Source: an uncultured Pseudomonadota bacterium
GTDB lineage: Bacteria; Pseudomonadota; Gammaproteobacteria; Burkholderiales; JALYOK01
Length of the DNA stretch: 64,000 nucleotides
Reading direction: 5' to 3'
NCBI GenBank assembly: GCA_902826775.1
Contig: CADEHE010000008.1
Location: 124,001 to 188,000, forward strand
In this document: positions 19,993 to 29,385 of the stretch, piece after piece
How positions within the stretch are numbered: the first letter of the stretch is position 1
Layout: each line of letters begins with the position of its first letter
Position numbers and translations under genes: made by a program
Notes under the pieces: model-generated
Told to the model about the DNA's origin: nothing
The model's database searches: none
Seen by the model: the letters and a program-made list of their open reading frames with translations, nothing else

Positions 19993-20856
19993 ATGATCTA
20001 TCTCAACGGGCAGTTCTTGCCGCTTGAGGAAGCGCGAGTGCCCGTGCTCGATCGCGGTTTCATTTTTGGCGACGGTGTTTACGAGGTTATCCCGGTCTAT
20101 GAGCGGCGCGTATTTCGCTTGCCGCAGCACTTGGCGCGCTTGCAGGCGAGCATGGATGCTATCGGTCTATCCAATCCGCACTCGGTCGACCAGTGGCGCG
20201 ATTTGATCGAGCGCGTCGTGGCGCTCAACACCTTGGCCGATCAATCCATCTACCTGCAAGTCACCCGCGGCGTTGCCAAGCGCGACCACGCGTTCCCGCT
20301 GGAGGCAGTGCCGACCGTGCTAATCATGAGTAACCCGCTGAAGCCGCCCAGCATTGCGCTGCGCGAGAGCGGGGTCAGCGCCGTGACGCTCGCCGACAAT
20401 CGCTGGTTGCGCTGCGACATCAAGTCCATCGCGTTGCTCGGCAACGTGCTGTTGCGGCAAGCGGCGGTGGCGGCGGGCGCTATGGAGTGCGTGCTCCTGC
20501 GTGATGGTTTTCTAACCGAGGGTGCGGCCAGTAACATCTTCGCCGTGCGCGCGGGTGTGCTGTTGGCCCCTCCCAAGAGCAACTTGATCCTGCCCGGCAT
20601 AACTTATGATGTCGTGCTTGAACTGGCGCGCGCGTCGTCGCTTAACCATGAGGTGCGGCCGGTGTCGGAGGCCGAAGTGCGGGGCGCAGATGAGCTCATG
20701 CTCACCTCATCCACACGCGAGGTCTTGCCCATCACGATTCTGGATGGAAAGAACGTCGGTGACGGCACTCCAGGGCCGCTCACGCGCCGCCTCATGCAGT
20801 TGTTCGATCGCCATAAGCTGGATCTTCGCCTTGAAAACGGGGTCAAAGCGTCATGA
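19993..20856 (+). CDS. dat: D-amino acid aminotransferase
   Basis: 287 residues of PLP fold type IV. It converts D-alanine and 2-oxoglutarate to pyruvate and D-glutamate, or the reverse. VLDRGFIFGDGVYEVIPV is the N-terminal block, the PLP lysine is in RCDIKSIALLGN, and LTEGAASNIFAV binds the cofactor phosphate. Branched-chain and aminodeoxychorismate enzymes share the fold; the RCDIKS motif favours the D-amino acid class. Flanked by dacA and ybeD, and overlapping the ybeD start by 4 nt. Confidence 0.88.
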   Translation: MIYLNGQFLPLEEARVPVLDRGFIFGDGVYEVIPVYERRVFRLPQHLARLQASMDAIGLSNPHSVDQWRDLIERVVALNTLADQSIYLQVTRGVAKRDHAFPLEAVPTVLIMSNPLKPPSIALRESGVSAVTLADNRWLRCDIKSIALLGNVLLRQAAVAAGAMECVLLRDGFLTEGAASNIFAVRAGVLLAPPKSNLILPGITYDVVLELARASSLNHEVRPVSEAEVRGADELMLTSSTREVLPITILDGKNVGDGTPGPLTRRLMQLFDRHKLDLRLENGVKAS

Positions 20857-21152
20857 GCAAACGTGAACGCAACATAGGTTCGGACGATAGCCTGCCGCCT
20901 GAGTTGTTGGTGTTTCCTTGCGACTTCCCCATCAAGGTGATGGGGAAGTCGCACGACGGTTTCGCGCAGGCAATTGCCGCTATCGTGCTAAAGCACGCGC
21001 CGGACTTCAATCCTGCCACCATCGAAATGCGCGTCAGCGGCAAGGGCAACTACATCAGCCTGACCTGCACCGTATTCGCGGTTTCTCGCGTCCAACTCGA
21101 CGACCTGTACCGAGAGCTGAGTAGCCACGAATTGGTGCAGATCGTACTGTGA
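20853..21152 (+). CDS. ybeD: YbeD family (DUF493) protein
   Basis: 99 residues. The family core is [15 protein letters not shown] at the start and [14 protein letters not shown] in the middle, ending in [11 protein letters not shown]. It has an ACT-like fold and almost always sits between dacA and lipB in proteobacteria, as here. The biochemical role is not settled. It overlaps dat by 4 nt and the GTG of lipB by 4 nt, so the whole dat-ybeD-lipB-lipA block is translationally linked. Confidence 0.92.
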   Translation: MSKRERNIGSDDSLPPELLVFPCDFPIKVMGKSHDGFAQAIAAIVLKHAPDFNPATIEMRVSGKGNYISLTCTVFAVSRVQLDDLYRELSSHELVQIVL

Positions 21153-21862
21153 CAAGGGCCAGTGCGATCGACGACCGCTCGAAATGGATTGGCCCAAGCA
21201 CAAGTGAGCCGATGGTCATACGCGCGCAAGCGTTAGTGACTCCGCCGGTAGTCAAGCGCCGCGGTCTGATGGATTACCGCGCGTGCTGGGCCGAGATGCG
21301 CGCTTTCACTGCTGCGCGCGATGAGCATACCGCTGATGAGGTGTGGCTGGTCGAGCATGCGTCCGTCTTTACGCTGGGCTTGGCGGGCAAGGCTGAGCAT
21401 ATTCTCGATCCAGGCACGATCCCGATTGTTCGCTCCGACCGTGGCGGGCAGGTGACTTTCCATGGGCCAGGTCAAGTCGTTGCGTACGTCATGCTTGATC
21501 TGCGGCGCCATGGGCTGACGGTGCGCGGTTTGGTGCGCTCGATGGAACAAAGCGTCATCGATGTGCTGCGACAGCATGGGGTGGAGGCAGCGCGCATTGC
21601 TGGAGCACCCGGCGTGTATGTGGACGAAGCGAAGGTCGCAGCACTCGGCGTTAGAATTGTGCGCGGTTGTTCCTATCATGGACTGGCGCTAAATGTAGAC
21701 ATGGACTTAGGCCCGTTCCTGCGCATCAATCCCTGCGGCTATGCCGGCATGCGCGTGACGCAGACGCGCGATCTCGGCATCGCTGCGACTCCAGCTCGCA
21801 TGGCGGCGGAGTTGGGCGGCGCTCTGACCGAGCAGTTTGACCTAATTGTGAGTAGACGATGA
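21149..21862 (+). CDS. lipB: Octanoyl-[acyl carrier protein]:protein octanoyltransferase
   Basis: 237 residues from the GTG at 21149, or 216 from the ATG at 21212; the choice is open, with the GTG favoured by its overlap with the ybeD stop. LipB moves octanoyl groups from ACP to lipoyl domains. Motifs seen are [14 protein letters not shown], the lysine in [11 protein letters not shown] and the catalytic cysteine in [12 protein letters not shown]. lipA follows with a 4-nt overlap, the usual lipoate pair. Confidence 0.94.
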   Translation: MTRASAIDDRSKWIGPSTSEPMVIRAQALVTPPVVKRRGLMDYRACWAEMRAFTAARDEHTADEVWLVEHASVFTLGLAGKAEHILDPGTIPIVRSDRGGQVTFHGPGQVVAYVMLDLRRHGLTVRGLVRSMEQSVIDVLRQHGVEAARIAGAPGVYVDEAKVAALGVRIVRGCSYHGLALNVDMDLGPFLRINPCGYAGMRVTQTRDLGIAATPARMAAELGGALTEQFDLIVSRR

Positions 21863-22797
21863 CTTCCGCTGGCGACAAGCAGAAAGGCGCGCTTAAAACC
21901 GCCCGGATCCCGATCAAGATCGTGCCGCAGGCGCCATTGCGCAAACCCGATTGGATTCGCGTGCGCGCACCCGGCGGCGAGCGCTTCGGCGAGATCAAGC
22001 GCATCTTGCGCGCGCACAATTTGCATACTGTGTGCGAAGAAGCCTCCTGCCCGAATATCGGCGAATGCTTCGGCAAAGGCACGGCGACGTTCATGATCCT
22101 GGGCGACTTGTGCACGCGGCGCTGTCCGTTTTGCGATGTGGCGCACGGCCGGCCCAAGCCGCCGGACGCCGACGAGCCGCGCCAGTTGGCCGCGACCATT
22201 GCGGCACTGCGCTTAAGCTATGTCGTCATTACGAGCGTCGATCGCGACGATTTGCGCGATGGCGGCGCGGCCCATTTCGCCGCCTGTATCGGCGCGGTTC
22301 GCGCGTTGTCGCCGCAAACGAAAATCGAAGTGCTGGTGCCGGATTTTCGCGGCCGGCTCGAACGCGCGCTGGATGAGTTGACCGCAGCGCCGCCGGACGT
22401 GATGAACCACAATCTTGAAACAATCCCGCGCCTTTACCAGCAAGCGCGCCCCGGCGCCGACTATTTGCATTCGCTCAAGCTGTTGAGCGAGTTCAAGCTG
22501 CGGCAGCCAAACGTGCCGACCAAGTCTGGGCTGATGCTCGGGCTCGGTGAAAGCGATGAAGAGATATTGGCAGTGATGCGCGACCTACGCGCGCACCAAG
22601 TGGACATGCTGACGGTCGGCCAGTATCTGCAACCGAGCCTACATCATCTTCCGGTGACACGCTTCGTGCCACCGGAAGGGTTTCAGCGCTTTGAGACAGA
22701 AGCGCTTGCGCTAGGCTTCAGTCACGCCGCTTGCGGTCCGATGGTGCGTTCGAGCTACCATGCGGATCAACAAGCGTATGAGGCGGGCGTGGTTTAG
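21859..22797 (+). CDS. lipA: Lipoyl synthase
   Basis: 312 residues of the radical SAM family. It inserts two sulfur atoms into protein-bound octanoyl groups. The auxiliary cluster cysteines are Cys59, Cys64 and Cys70 ([12 protein letters not shown]), and the radical SAM cluster is Cys85, Cys89 and Cys92 (CTRRCPFC). The C-terminal [11 protein letters not shown] carries the conserved serine for the auxiliary cluster. Last gene of the plus-strand wall and lipoate block, convergent with the next gene after 8 bp. Confidence 0.97.
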   Translation: MTSAGDKQKGALKTARIPIKIVPQAPLRKPDWIRVRAPGGERFGEIKRILRAHNLHTVCEEASCPNIGECFGKGTATFMILGDLCTRRCPFCDVAHGRPKPPDADEPRQLAATIAALRLSYVVITSVDRDDLRDGGAAHFAACIGAVRALSPQTKIEVLVPDFRGRLERALDELTAAPPDVMNHNLETIPRLYQQARPGADYLHSLKLLSEFKLRQPNVPTKSGLMLGLGESDEEILAVMRDLRAHQVDMLTVGQYLQPSLHHLPVTRFVPPEGFQRFETEALALGFSHAACGPMVRSSYHADQQAYEAGVV

Positions 22798-22805
22798 CGG
22801 GGAGG

Positions 22806-23783
22806 CTACGGTGAAACCGCCGACCACGGCACGGTATCATCCACCGTGTTGTTGCTTCCTAGATCGAGGTCCACGCTCGCGGTACTCACCGCGGTCATGG
22901 TTACACTGCTGCCGTTACCGCCGGTCACTCTGACTTGGCCGCTTCCGATTTGGCCATTGCCTTGGTTATCTGAGTAGGAGCCGACCAAGTCGGTGGGAAT
23001 GGTGAAGTCCACCGACCCGTTAATGCTTCCCGAGGCACTGTCGGCTGAAGACACTTTCCCCGCTCCGCTTAACCTCGACGTGCCCCCTGTCATTGGCCAG
23101 CCAGTTGCGGCGTCCAGCTCCGGTTCAGTGTAGGTAAAGTTGTAGCCGGACAGCGTGCGTTTCGTGTTCGTGTTTGCGACCGTGTAGGACGAACCGGACA
23201 CGGTACCTGTGTAAACACCGCTGCCTGCCGTGGTTGCCATTGTGAGATCAACCGTTCCACACGCGGCGGCGGTTACGTTGCTCTGCAGGTTGGTGTACAC
23301 CATCTGCAGACCTAAATTCCACGCGGAGTTCGCCGTATATGGATCGCCGCTCACCGAAGTAACTCGCATCGAGACGGATCCCTTTAGTACAGGGGAATTT
23401 GCTTTGGGTTTGCAATTGTTGAAGCTGAGCGCGAGCGTATCGCCGCTCTGAAGCAGGTTATTATCGGCGTCGGTATCGGTGATTGTTGCCGTGCCGCCGC
23501 CGGAACAAGAAATAGTTCCTGATCCGGTGATAGTTCTGCCGATATCCGTCATCCACAGCTTGCCCATGGAATAGGAAAGCGTTTCGACGGAAGTGGTGTC
23601 GAAAACGTGCTGAAGTGTTCTTTGTGCCGTTGGGCTATCGCCCACGTCGATGTTGGCAGCCTGAATCGTTGCGGGTGAGGTACAGACAAGACTCTGTGAA
23701 CCGCCACCACCACCGCCGCCACCGCCGCCACACCCAGATACCAACGCCACCACCGCAACTGCGGCAAACACTACCTTAGCCAT
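22806..23783 (-). CDS. Glycine-rich lipoprotein of unknown function
   Basis: 325 residues. The N-terminus is a lipoprotein signal ending in VVALVSGC, with Cys18 followed by about ten glycines and then serine. The mature part is rich in Ser, Thr, Gly and Val with alternating polar and hydrophobic residues, which suggests a beta-rich, exported protein. Pairs of cysteines (LVCTSP, ISCSGG, FNNCKPK, AACGTV) could form disulfides. I recognise no domain. A purine-rich site (AGGGA) precedes the ATG at 23783. It stands alone, convergent with lipA, and lies before the liv genes in the same direction with 153 bp between. Confidence 0.7.
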   Translation of the reverse strand: MAKVVFAAVAVVALVSGCGGGGGGGGGGSQSLVCTSPATIQAANIDVGDSPTAQRTLQHVFDTTSVETLSYSMGKLWMTDIGRTITGSGTISCSGGGTATITDTDADNNLLQSGDTLALSFNNCKPKANSPVLKGSVSMRVTSVSGDPYTANSAWNLGLQMVYTNLQSNVTAAACGTVDLTMATTAGSGVYTGTVSGSSYTVANTNTKRTLSGYNFTYTEPELDAATGWPMTGGTSRLSGAGKVSSADSASGSINGSVDFTIPTDLVGSYSDNQGNGQIGSGQVRVTGGNGSSVTMTAVSTASVDLDLGSNNTVDDTVPWSAVSP

Positions 23784-23936
23784 GCAACGTCCCTTTCTTC
23801 GAGTGACTAATCGAGAGGCGCTCTCATTGGCGCCTCCCGCCCTAGCCGCGCTATCTTAAACGTTTTTGCGCAGGCGAACGTGAACAATCTGCGATGCAGG
23901 ACAGTTGCACTGCGACCTGGGGTATATCACCCAAAA

Positions 23937-24650
23937 TCACTCGCCGAGATAGGCTTGCCGCACCTTACTGTCTTTTAGTAAATCACTCGCCTGGCCTTGC
24001 AGGGTAATGACGCCGCCTTCCAGCACATAGGCGCGCTGGCTAACCTGCAGCGCAAGCAGCGCGTTTTGTTCGACGAGCAGGGTCGTTACGCCGTCGCGTG
24101 CCACTTGAACCACAGTCTCGAAAATCTTCTGCACCATCATTGGCGCCAGCCCCATGCTAGGCTCATCGAGCAGCAGCAGTCTGGGGCGCGACATGAGCGC
24201 GCGGCCGATGGCGAGCATTTGCTGCTCACCGCCGGAGAGCGTGCCGGCTTTTTGACTGCGCCGCTCGAACAAGCGCTGAAATAGCCCGTAGACGTGTTCG
24301 AGATCGCTGTGGACGCTGGCATCGTTCGGCCGGCAGTAAGCGCCCATTTGCAGATTTTCTTCGACGGTGAGTTGCGGAAAGATGCCGCGGCCTTCGGGCA
24401 CCAGGGCCAAGCCTTGTTGCACCAGACGAAACGACGGCTGTCGTGTGACATCTTGACCGCCATAGATGATTCGCCCTGCCGCTGGGGCGAGCACCCCTGC
24501 GATGGCTTTGAGCGCACTAGTCTTGCCGGCGCCATTAGCGCCGATTAGCGCAATCAACTCCCCTGCCGCGACGTGTAAATCGATGCCCTTAACGGCATTG
24601 ATGCCACCATAGGCAACGCGCAAACCCTGCACCTCGAGCAGCGCACTCAT
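23937..24650 (-). CDS. livF: ABC transporter ATP-binding protein LivF
   Basis: 237 residues from the ATG at 24650. Walker A is GANGAGKTS, the signature is LSGGEQQMLAIGRAL, and Walker B is LLLLDEPSMGLAPM, the last being typical of LivF. It powers uptake by the LivH/LivM membrane pair in the branched-chain amino acid type family. The frame extends upstream into livG but the family N-terminus starts here. The start overlaps the livG stop by 4 nt. Confidence 0.93.
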   Translation of the reverse strand: MSALLEVQGLRVAYGGINAVKGIDLHVAAGELIALIGANGAGKTSALKAIAGVLAPAAGRIIYGGQDVTRQPSFRLVQQGLALVPEGRGIFPQLTVEENLQMGAYCRPNDASVHSDLEHVYGLFQRLFERRSQKAGTLSGGEQQMLAIGRALMSRPRLLLLDEPSMGLAPMMVQKIFETVVQVARDGVTTLLVEQNALLALQVSQRAYVLEGGVITLQGQASDLLKDSKVRQAYLGE

Positions 24651-25426
24651 GCGGTCAGGCTCCCGCCAAGATACGCCTCGATCACTTTCGGATCGCGCTG
24701 CACCTCGGCTGGGACGCCTTCCGCGATCTTTTTGCCGTAGTCGAGCACGGCGACGCGATCGCACAGGCCCATCACCAGTTTGACGTCGTGTTCGATCAGC
24801 AAAATAGTGGTGCCGTCGGCGCGGATGGTTTCCAGGAGTTTGCGCAAGTCTGCCGTTTCCGTTGCGTTCATGCCCGCCGCGGGTTCATCCAGGGCCAGCA
24901 GCGCCGGCTCCGTGGCGAGGGCGCGTGCGATCTCGAGCCGGCGCTGATAGCCGTATGGCAAGTTCTTTGCCAAATCGTCAGCAAAGCGTCCGACGCCGAC
25001 ATAGTTGAGCAGTTCGCGCGCGCGTGTCTCAATTGCATATTCTTCGCGGCGTGTCGCGCCGGTTTGCAGTATCGCGCCGGCCACGCCCGCGCGCGTGCGA
25101 ACGTGCCGCCCGACCATGACGTTTTCCAGCGCGCTCATGTTGGCGAACAAGCGAATGTTCTGGAACGTGCGCGCGATGCCGCGCGCGGCGACGACGCTCG
25201 GCTTGATATCGCGCAGTTCATTGCCGCGAAAGCGGATGAGGCCGCTGTCGGCCTTGTAAAGGCCGGTCAGCACGTTGAACAATGTCGTTTTGCCCGCGCC
25301 GTTGGGGCCGATCAAGCCGTAAATCTCGCGCTCGCGAATGGTGAGCGAAACCTCAGCCAGCGCCTGCAAACCGCCGAAGCGCTTGCTGGCGTTTTCGATT
25401 TCCAGCAATGCGGCTGCTGTGCTCAT
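24647..25426 (-). CDS. livG: ABC transporter ATP-binding protein LivG
   Basis: 259 residues. Walker A is GPNGAGKTTLFNVLTG, the signature region PYGYQRRLEIARALA, and Walker B LLALDEPAAGMNATE, the typical LivG form. IARTFQNIRLFANMSALENVMVG is the Q-loop region. Forms the ATPase pair with LivF. It overlaps livM by 4 nt and livF by 4 nt. Confidence 0.94.
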   Translation of the reverse strand: MSTAAALLEIENASKRFGGLQALAEVSLTIREREIYGLIGPNGAGKTTLFNVLTGLYKADSGLIRFRGNELRDIKPSVVAARGIARTFQNIRLFANMSALENVMVGRHVRTRAGVAGAILQTGATRREEYAIETRARELLNYVGVGRFADDLAKNLPYGYQRRLEIARALATEPALLALDEPAAGMNATETADLRKLLETIRADGTTILLIEHDVKLVMGLCDRVAVLDYGKKIAEGVPAEVQRDPKVIEAYLGGSLTA

Positions 25427-26541
25427 GCGGTGGTGCTTGTGCCGGCCGGTGCGTTGGCGTTATCGCTCTTGAACTCGCGCCGGCGCTGGGTGGACGGCAA
25501 CAGGCCCGCTGGGCGCAACAGCATGACGACGATCAACGCCAAGCCGAACAGCAGCATGCGCAAGTCGGCCGGTTCGACCAACACGCGGCCCACCCACTGC
25601 TGCTGCAACGGCCCGACGTAGCGCAGCATCTCGGGCAAGATGGTAAGCAGCAGCGCACCCAAGATTACGCCGGGAACGTGTCCCATGCCGCCGAGCACGA
25701 CCATGCAAAGAATCATGATCGAATCCATCAAACCGAAGCTCTCCGGGCTGACGAAGCCTTGAAAGCTGGCGAATAAGCCGCCGGATACACCGCCAAAGGT
25801 CGCGCCCATGGCGAAGGCCAACAGTTTCACGTTGCGCGTGTTGATGCCCATCGCTTCGGCAGCGACTTCGTCTTCGCGTATTGCCACCCAGGCGCGTCCG
25901 ATGCGCGAACGCTCTAGGCGGATCGATACAAAAATGATTAGCAGCGTGAGCGCGAGAAATAAGTAGTAATACTTGTGCGCGCCGGAGAACGTGATGCCGC
26001 CGATGCTTTGGGTACGGCTAAACGAAAACGCGCCCAGTTGCGCCGGATCGACCAGGTTGATGCCTTGTGGTCCGTTGGTGATGTTGTACGGGCGATCGAG
26101 ATTATTGAGGAAGATGCGAATGATTTCGCCGAAACCGAGTGTGACGATGGCGAGGTAATCGCCGCGCAAACGCAGCGTCGGCGCCCCAAGCAAGACGCCG
26201 AAGCCGGCTGCGATGACAGCGCCAAGCGGCAGTAAAACCCAGAACGGCAGGTGTAAATCGAAGTGCGCAGAAGCCAGCAGCGCGTAGACGTAAGCACCGA
26301 CTGCGTAGAAGGCGACATAGCCGAGATCGAGCAAGCCCGCATAACCGACCACGATGTTCAAGCCCAGCGCGAGCATGACGTAGAGCAGCACAAAATCGAA
26401 TATGCGCACCCAAGTGCGGCCGAACGCCGCGTCGATCGCGAACGGCAGTAACGCCAGCAGCACGCCGACGACGATAAACGTCATCCACACCACGCGCGTA
26501 TTGCGGCGATTGCGATGCCACCAATCGATCAGGGTGTTCAT
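25423..26541 (-). CDS. livM: ABC transporter permease LivM
   Basis: 372 residues with about ten membrane segments. GLNIVVGYAGLLDLGYVAFYAVGAY is the conserved early block, represented by VVGYAGLLDLGYVAFYAVG, and the EAA-like loop is AWVAIREDEVAAEAMGINTR. The C-terminal 25 residues are hydrophilic. A good ribosome site (AGGAGGC) lies just before the ATG at 26541, unlike its coupled neighbours, because a 74-bp gap separates it from livH. Confidence 0.94.
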   Translation of the reverse strand: MNTLIDWWHRNRRNTRVVWMTFIVVGVLLALLPFAIDAAFGRTWVRIFDFVLLYVMLALGLNIVVGYAGLLDLGYVAFYAVGAYVYALLASAHFDLHLPFWVLLPLGAVIAAGFGVLLGAPTLRLRGDYLAIVTLGFGEIIRIFLNNLDRPYNITNGPQGINLVDPAQLGAFSFSRTQSIGGITFSGAHKYYYLFLALTLLIIFVSIRLERSRIGRAWVAIREDEVAAEAMGINTRNVKLLAFAMGATFGGVSGGLFASFQGFVSPESFGLMDSIMILCMVVLGGMGHVPGVILGALLLTILPEMLRYVGPLQQQWVGRVLVEPADLRMLLFGLALIVVMLLRPAGLLPSTQRRREFKSDNANAPAGTSTTA

Positions 26542-26595
26542 ATATACTGCCTCCTATATATCCTCAAGAGACAATATTCAAGAGATATTTGAAGG

Positions 26596-26613
26596 TATAC
26601 ATATTTATGTATA
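26596..26613. repeat. AT-rich inverted repeat between livH and livM
   Basis: TATACAT and ATGTATA flank a 4-nt ATTT centre, immediately past the livH stop. The whole 74-bp gap is AT-rich, in contrast with its GC-rich surroundings, and contains a second repeat (TTCAA and TTGAA) at about 26578-26594. It could be an operator, a weak attenuator or an mRNA processing hairpin. Only the symmetry is seen. Confidence 0.5.
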
Positions 26614-26615
26614 GA

Positions 26616-27548
26616 CTAGGCGCGCCCGCCTACGCGTTCGCCCAACAGTCCAGAGGGGCGCAATACGAGCACCAAGATCAGCACCAGGAAAGCGAACACA
26701 TCCTTGTAGTGGCTGCCGAAAAATCCGCCAGAGAGATCGCCGATATAGCCGGCGCCAAGGCTTTCGATCAAACCGAGCAGCACGCCGCCGAGCATGGCGC
26801 CAGTAAGGTTGCCGATGCCGCCAAGCACCGCTGCGGTAAACGCCTTCAAGCCAAGCAAGAAACCCATGTAATAGTGCGCGATGCCGTAGTTCTGGCTCAC
26901 CAGCACGCCCGCCACCGCAGCCAGAGCTGAGCCGATGATGAAGGTGATCGAAATCACTCGATTGATATCCACGCCCATCAACCCCGCCACGGTCGGGTCC
27001 TGTGCGGTGGCACGCATCGCCCGCCCTAGAGGCGTTTTATTGATCAGCACCAGCAGCCCGGCCATCAGCACGCAGCTCACCGCGATAATGAATAGCTGCA
27101 GCGTACTGATGGTTGCGCCGCCGACGTGCAGCGGAATGGCCGGGATGAGTTGCGGCACCGATTTGTACTGTTTGCCCCAGAGCATCATGGCCAACGCTTG
27201 CAGCACAATCGATACGCCGATAGCGGTAATAAGCGGTGCCAGGCGTGGGGCGCGGCGCAGCGGCCGGTAGGCGATGCGTTCGATGAGAAAGCCGAGCAAC
27301 ATGCAAGCGGGCACCGCCGCAGTCAAGCCAAGCACAAACACCAGCGGACCGGGGACGCCGCTCGCAATTAGTTTGAGACTGACCCACAAAGACACCAGGG
27401 CGCCCACCATCACAACCTCGCCGTGCGCAAAGTTGATGAGCTGCAAGATGCCGTACACCATGGTGTAGCCAAGCGCGACCAAGGCGTAGATGCTGCCCAG
27501 CACTAGGCCGTTGAAGATCTGTTGCAGGAACAAATCGAACTTCGACAT
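26616..27548 (-). CDS. livH: ABC transporter permease LivH
   Basis: 310 residues, about eight membrane segments. The N-terminus FLQQIFNGLVLGSIYALVAL and LGYTMVYGILQLINFAHGE are standard LivH blocks; the EAA-like loop is GRAMRATAQDPTVAGLMGVD. Pairs with LivM. It is the first gene after the terminator that follows the binding protein, so its level depends on read-through or another promoter. Confidence 0.94.
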   Translation of the reverse strand: MSKFDLFLQQIFNGLVLGSIYALVALGYTMVYGILQLINFAHGEVVMVGALVSLWVSLKLIASGVPGPLVFVLGLTAAVPACMLLGFLIERIAYRPLRRAPRLAPLITAIGVSIVLQALAMMLWGKQYKSVPQLIPAIPLHVGGATISTLQLFIIAVSCVLMAGLLVLINKTPLGRAMRATAQDPTVAGLMGVDINRVISITFIIGSALAAVAGVLVSQNYGIAHYYMGFLLGLKAFTAAVLGGIGNLTGAMLGGVLLGLIESLGAGYIGDLSGGFFGSHYKDVFAFLVLILVLVLRPSGLLGERVGGRA

Positions 27549-27587
27549 ACGTGGCGCTAGAAACTACGCGTTAGAGACGCAGGCACA

Positions 27588-27620
27588 AACAAAAAAGGCA
27601 CCCGGATCGGGTGCCTTTTA
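27588..27620 (-). terminator. Rho-independent terminator after the binding-protein gene
   Basis: On the minus strand an 11-bp stem (27594-27604 with 27608-27618) closed by a 3-nt loop is followed by six T. It lies 14 bp past the stop of the binding-protein gene and 40 bp before livH, inside the operon. This arrangement would give high binding protein and lower permease expression, as is usual for this transporter class. Confidence 0.8.
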
Positions 27621-27633
27621 CTTGGCGTCGCAA

Positions 27634-28854
27634 TTAATTGCCGCCCACTGTTTCGACCGGCATCCACTTGCCTTCTTTGACTTGGTAAATGGTGATCAGG
27701 CCGCCCTTCAAGTCGCCTTTTTCGTCGAACGCGATAGGGCCGGTGACACCGTTGTGCGTGATCGCAGCAAGGGCTGCAATGTACTTTGCCGGGTCGGCGG
27801 AATCCGCCTTCTTCATGGCCTCGACGAACAGCGAGGCGGCGTCGTAGCCATAGGGTGCATACAACTCAATCTTGGTCTTGTATTTCGCGACCAGTTTGTC
27901 GGCGAAGGCGGAGCCGCCCGCCATCTTGTCTAGCGGCACGCCCGGCGAAGACGCGTAGTGTCCTTCGGCGTCGGCGCCCGCGAGTTGAATGAAGTTAGGC
28001 GTTTGCACGCCGTCGCCCGCAACCAACTTTGCGGTCAGGCCAAGAGACTTCATTTGCTTGGCCATTGGACCGGCTTGCGGATCCATGCCGCCGAAAATGA
28101 TAACGTCGGGCTTCTTGCCTTTGGCGCTGGTCAGAATCGCTTGAAAATCGGTCGACTTGTCGTCCGTAAACTCACGCGCCGCCGGCGTTTTGCCGCTCGC
28201 CTTGACAGTGCGTTCTACTACATCGGCGAGACCCTTGCCGTAGGCGGTGCGATCATCGATGATCACCACGTTCTTCATCCCAAGTTTGCCGGTGGCGAAC
28301 TCGCCCAGCACCTTGCCTTGCTGATTGTCGTTCGCCATCACACGGAACGTGGTTTTGAAACCTTGTTCGGTCAACTTAGGATTGGTTGCCGAAGGGGAGA
28401 TGTTGGGGAGGTTGTTGTCGCTGTAGATCTTAGAGGCGGGGATGCTGGTGCCGGAGTTCATATGCCCGACCACGCCCGCGACTTTCGCGTCCACCAACTT
28501 TTGCGCGACGATGGTCGCTTTTGACGGATTGGCTTCGTCGTCTTCGGCCATCAACTCGAACTTGACTTTCTGGCCGCCGAGCATAACGCCAGCTTCGTTG
28601 GCTTCGTCCAAGGCAAGCTGCGCGCCGTCGCGGATCTCTATACCCAAATGCGCTTGTGGTCCTGTAAGCGGAACGGCCAAACCGATTTTTACCACCGGAG
28701 CGGCCGGTTCGGTTGGTGCCGGTGCCGAGGCAGGCGCGGCAGCCTGCTGTGTATCGCCGGCAGGTTTGCTTGCCTCAGGCGCTGGTGATTCGGTTTTGCC
28801 GCAGCCCCACAGTGCTAGCGCGGCGAGGACTGCGGAAAGACGGGCGAGTGTCAT
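27634..28854 (-). CDS. livK: Branched-chain amino acid type ABC substrate-binding lipoprotein
   Basis: 406 residues. The lipobox LALWGC puts the lipid on Cys18; residues about 20-52 are a flexible Ala/Pro/Glu linker; the periplasmic-binding type I fold starts at VVKIGLAVPLTGPQAHLG. Family segments are GVVGHMNSGTSIPAS and VVIIDDRTAYGKGLADVVER. It is first in a minus-strand livK-H-M-G-F order. The ligand is not certain: this family also takes urea, amides and aromatic acids. A long Ala-Pro linker after the lipid is unusual compared with soluble LivJ/LivK. Confidence 0.88.
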   Translation of the reverse strand: MTLARLSAVLAALALWGCGKTESPAPEASKPAGDTQQAAAPASAPAPTEPAAPVVKIGLAVPLTGPQAHLGIEIRDGAQLALDEANEAGVMLGGQKVKFELMAEDDEANPSKATIVAQKLVDAKVAGVVGHMNSGTSIPASKIYSDNNLPNISPSATNPKLTEQGFKTTFRVMANDNQQGKVLGEFATGKLGMKNVVIIDDRTAYGKGLADVVERTVKASGKTPAAREFTDDKSTDFQAILTSAKGKKPDVIIFGGMDPQAGPMAKQMKSLGLTAKLVAGDGVQTPNFIQLAGADAEGHYASSPGVPLDKMAGGSAFADKLVAKYKTKIELYAPYGYDAASLFVEAMKKADSADPAKYIAALAAITHNGVTGPIAFDEKGDLKGGLITIYQVKEGKWMPVETVGGN

Positions 28855-28991
28855 AGCTTGCCTCGATCTAGAGTTGGAGGGATGGTGACGCCGCGATTAT
28901 GCGAACAGCCCTGCGCATTGTCAAACTAACTAGTTGGATTGGAAAGGCTTTTGCTTTGGGCTCGCGCGTTGCAGGGTAGCGGGCGAGGGCG

Positions 28992-29029
28992 AAAAAAAAC
29001 CGGCGAGCACTGCTCGCCGGTTTCTTTTT
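28992..29029. terminator. Bidirectional terminator between cytochrome c and liv genes
   Basis: A 13-bp stem (28997-29009 and 29011-29023) with CCGGCGAGCA in each arm. On the minus strand it ends in eight T and would stop the cytochrome c transcript, whose stop codon is 42 bp away. On the plus strand it ends in TTTCTTTTT. Confidence 0.8.
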
Positions 29030-29070
29030 AAGATCTCTAATGCGTAGATCTTCGCTGCGCGGACTGGCTA

Positions 29071-29385
29071 TTACTTAAGCGAAAGTATCCACTTCACCAA
29101 CGTTTTGACGTCCTCGTCTTTCACGGCGACATTGGGCGGCATCGGTACCGGACCCCACACGCCGCTGCCACCTTTCTTGACCTTATCGACCAGCTTGCCT
29201 TCGGCGCTCGCGTCGCCAGCATATTTCTTGGCGACATCTTTAAACGCCGGGCCGACGATTTTCTTATCTACGGTATGACAGGCCATACAGGCGCTCTTCG
29301 TCGCCAATTCCTGGTTTGCAAACGAAGCGGTCGAAAACATTGCACCTGCCACTGCGGCCAGAACCCCCCAAGTACGAACTTTCAT
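29071..29385 (-). CDS. Small periplasmic cytochrome c (c-551/c-552 type)
   Basis: 104 residues with a signal peptide ending near SFA (residue 23). One haem site: Cys33, Cys36 and His37 in CMACH; Met82 in VPMPPN is the likely sixth ligand. Length and the GPAFKDVAKKY segment match the small electron carriers that feed terminal oxidases or nitrite reductase. A strong ribosome site (AAGGAGA) precedes the ATG. It is monocistronic, with its own terminator. The physiological partner cannot be told. Confidence 0.92.
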   Translation of the reverse strand: MKVRTWGVLAAVAGAMFSTASFANQELATKSACMACHTVDKKIVGPAFKDVAKKYAGDASAEGKLVDKVKKGGSGVWGPVPMPPNVAVKDEDVKTLVKWILSLK

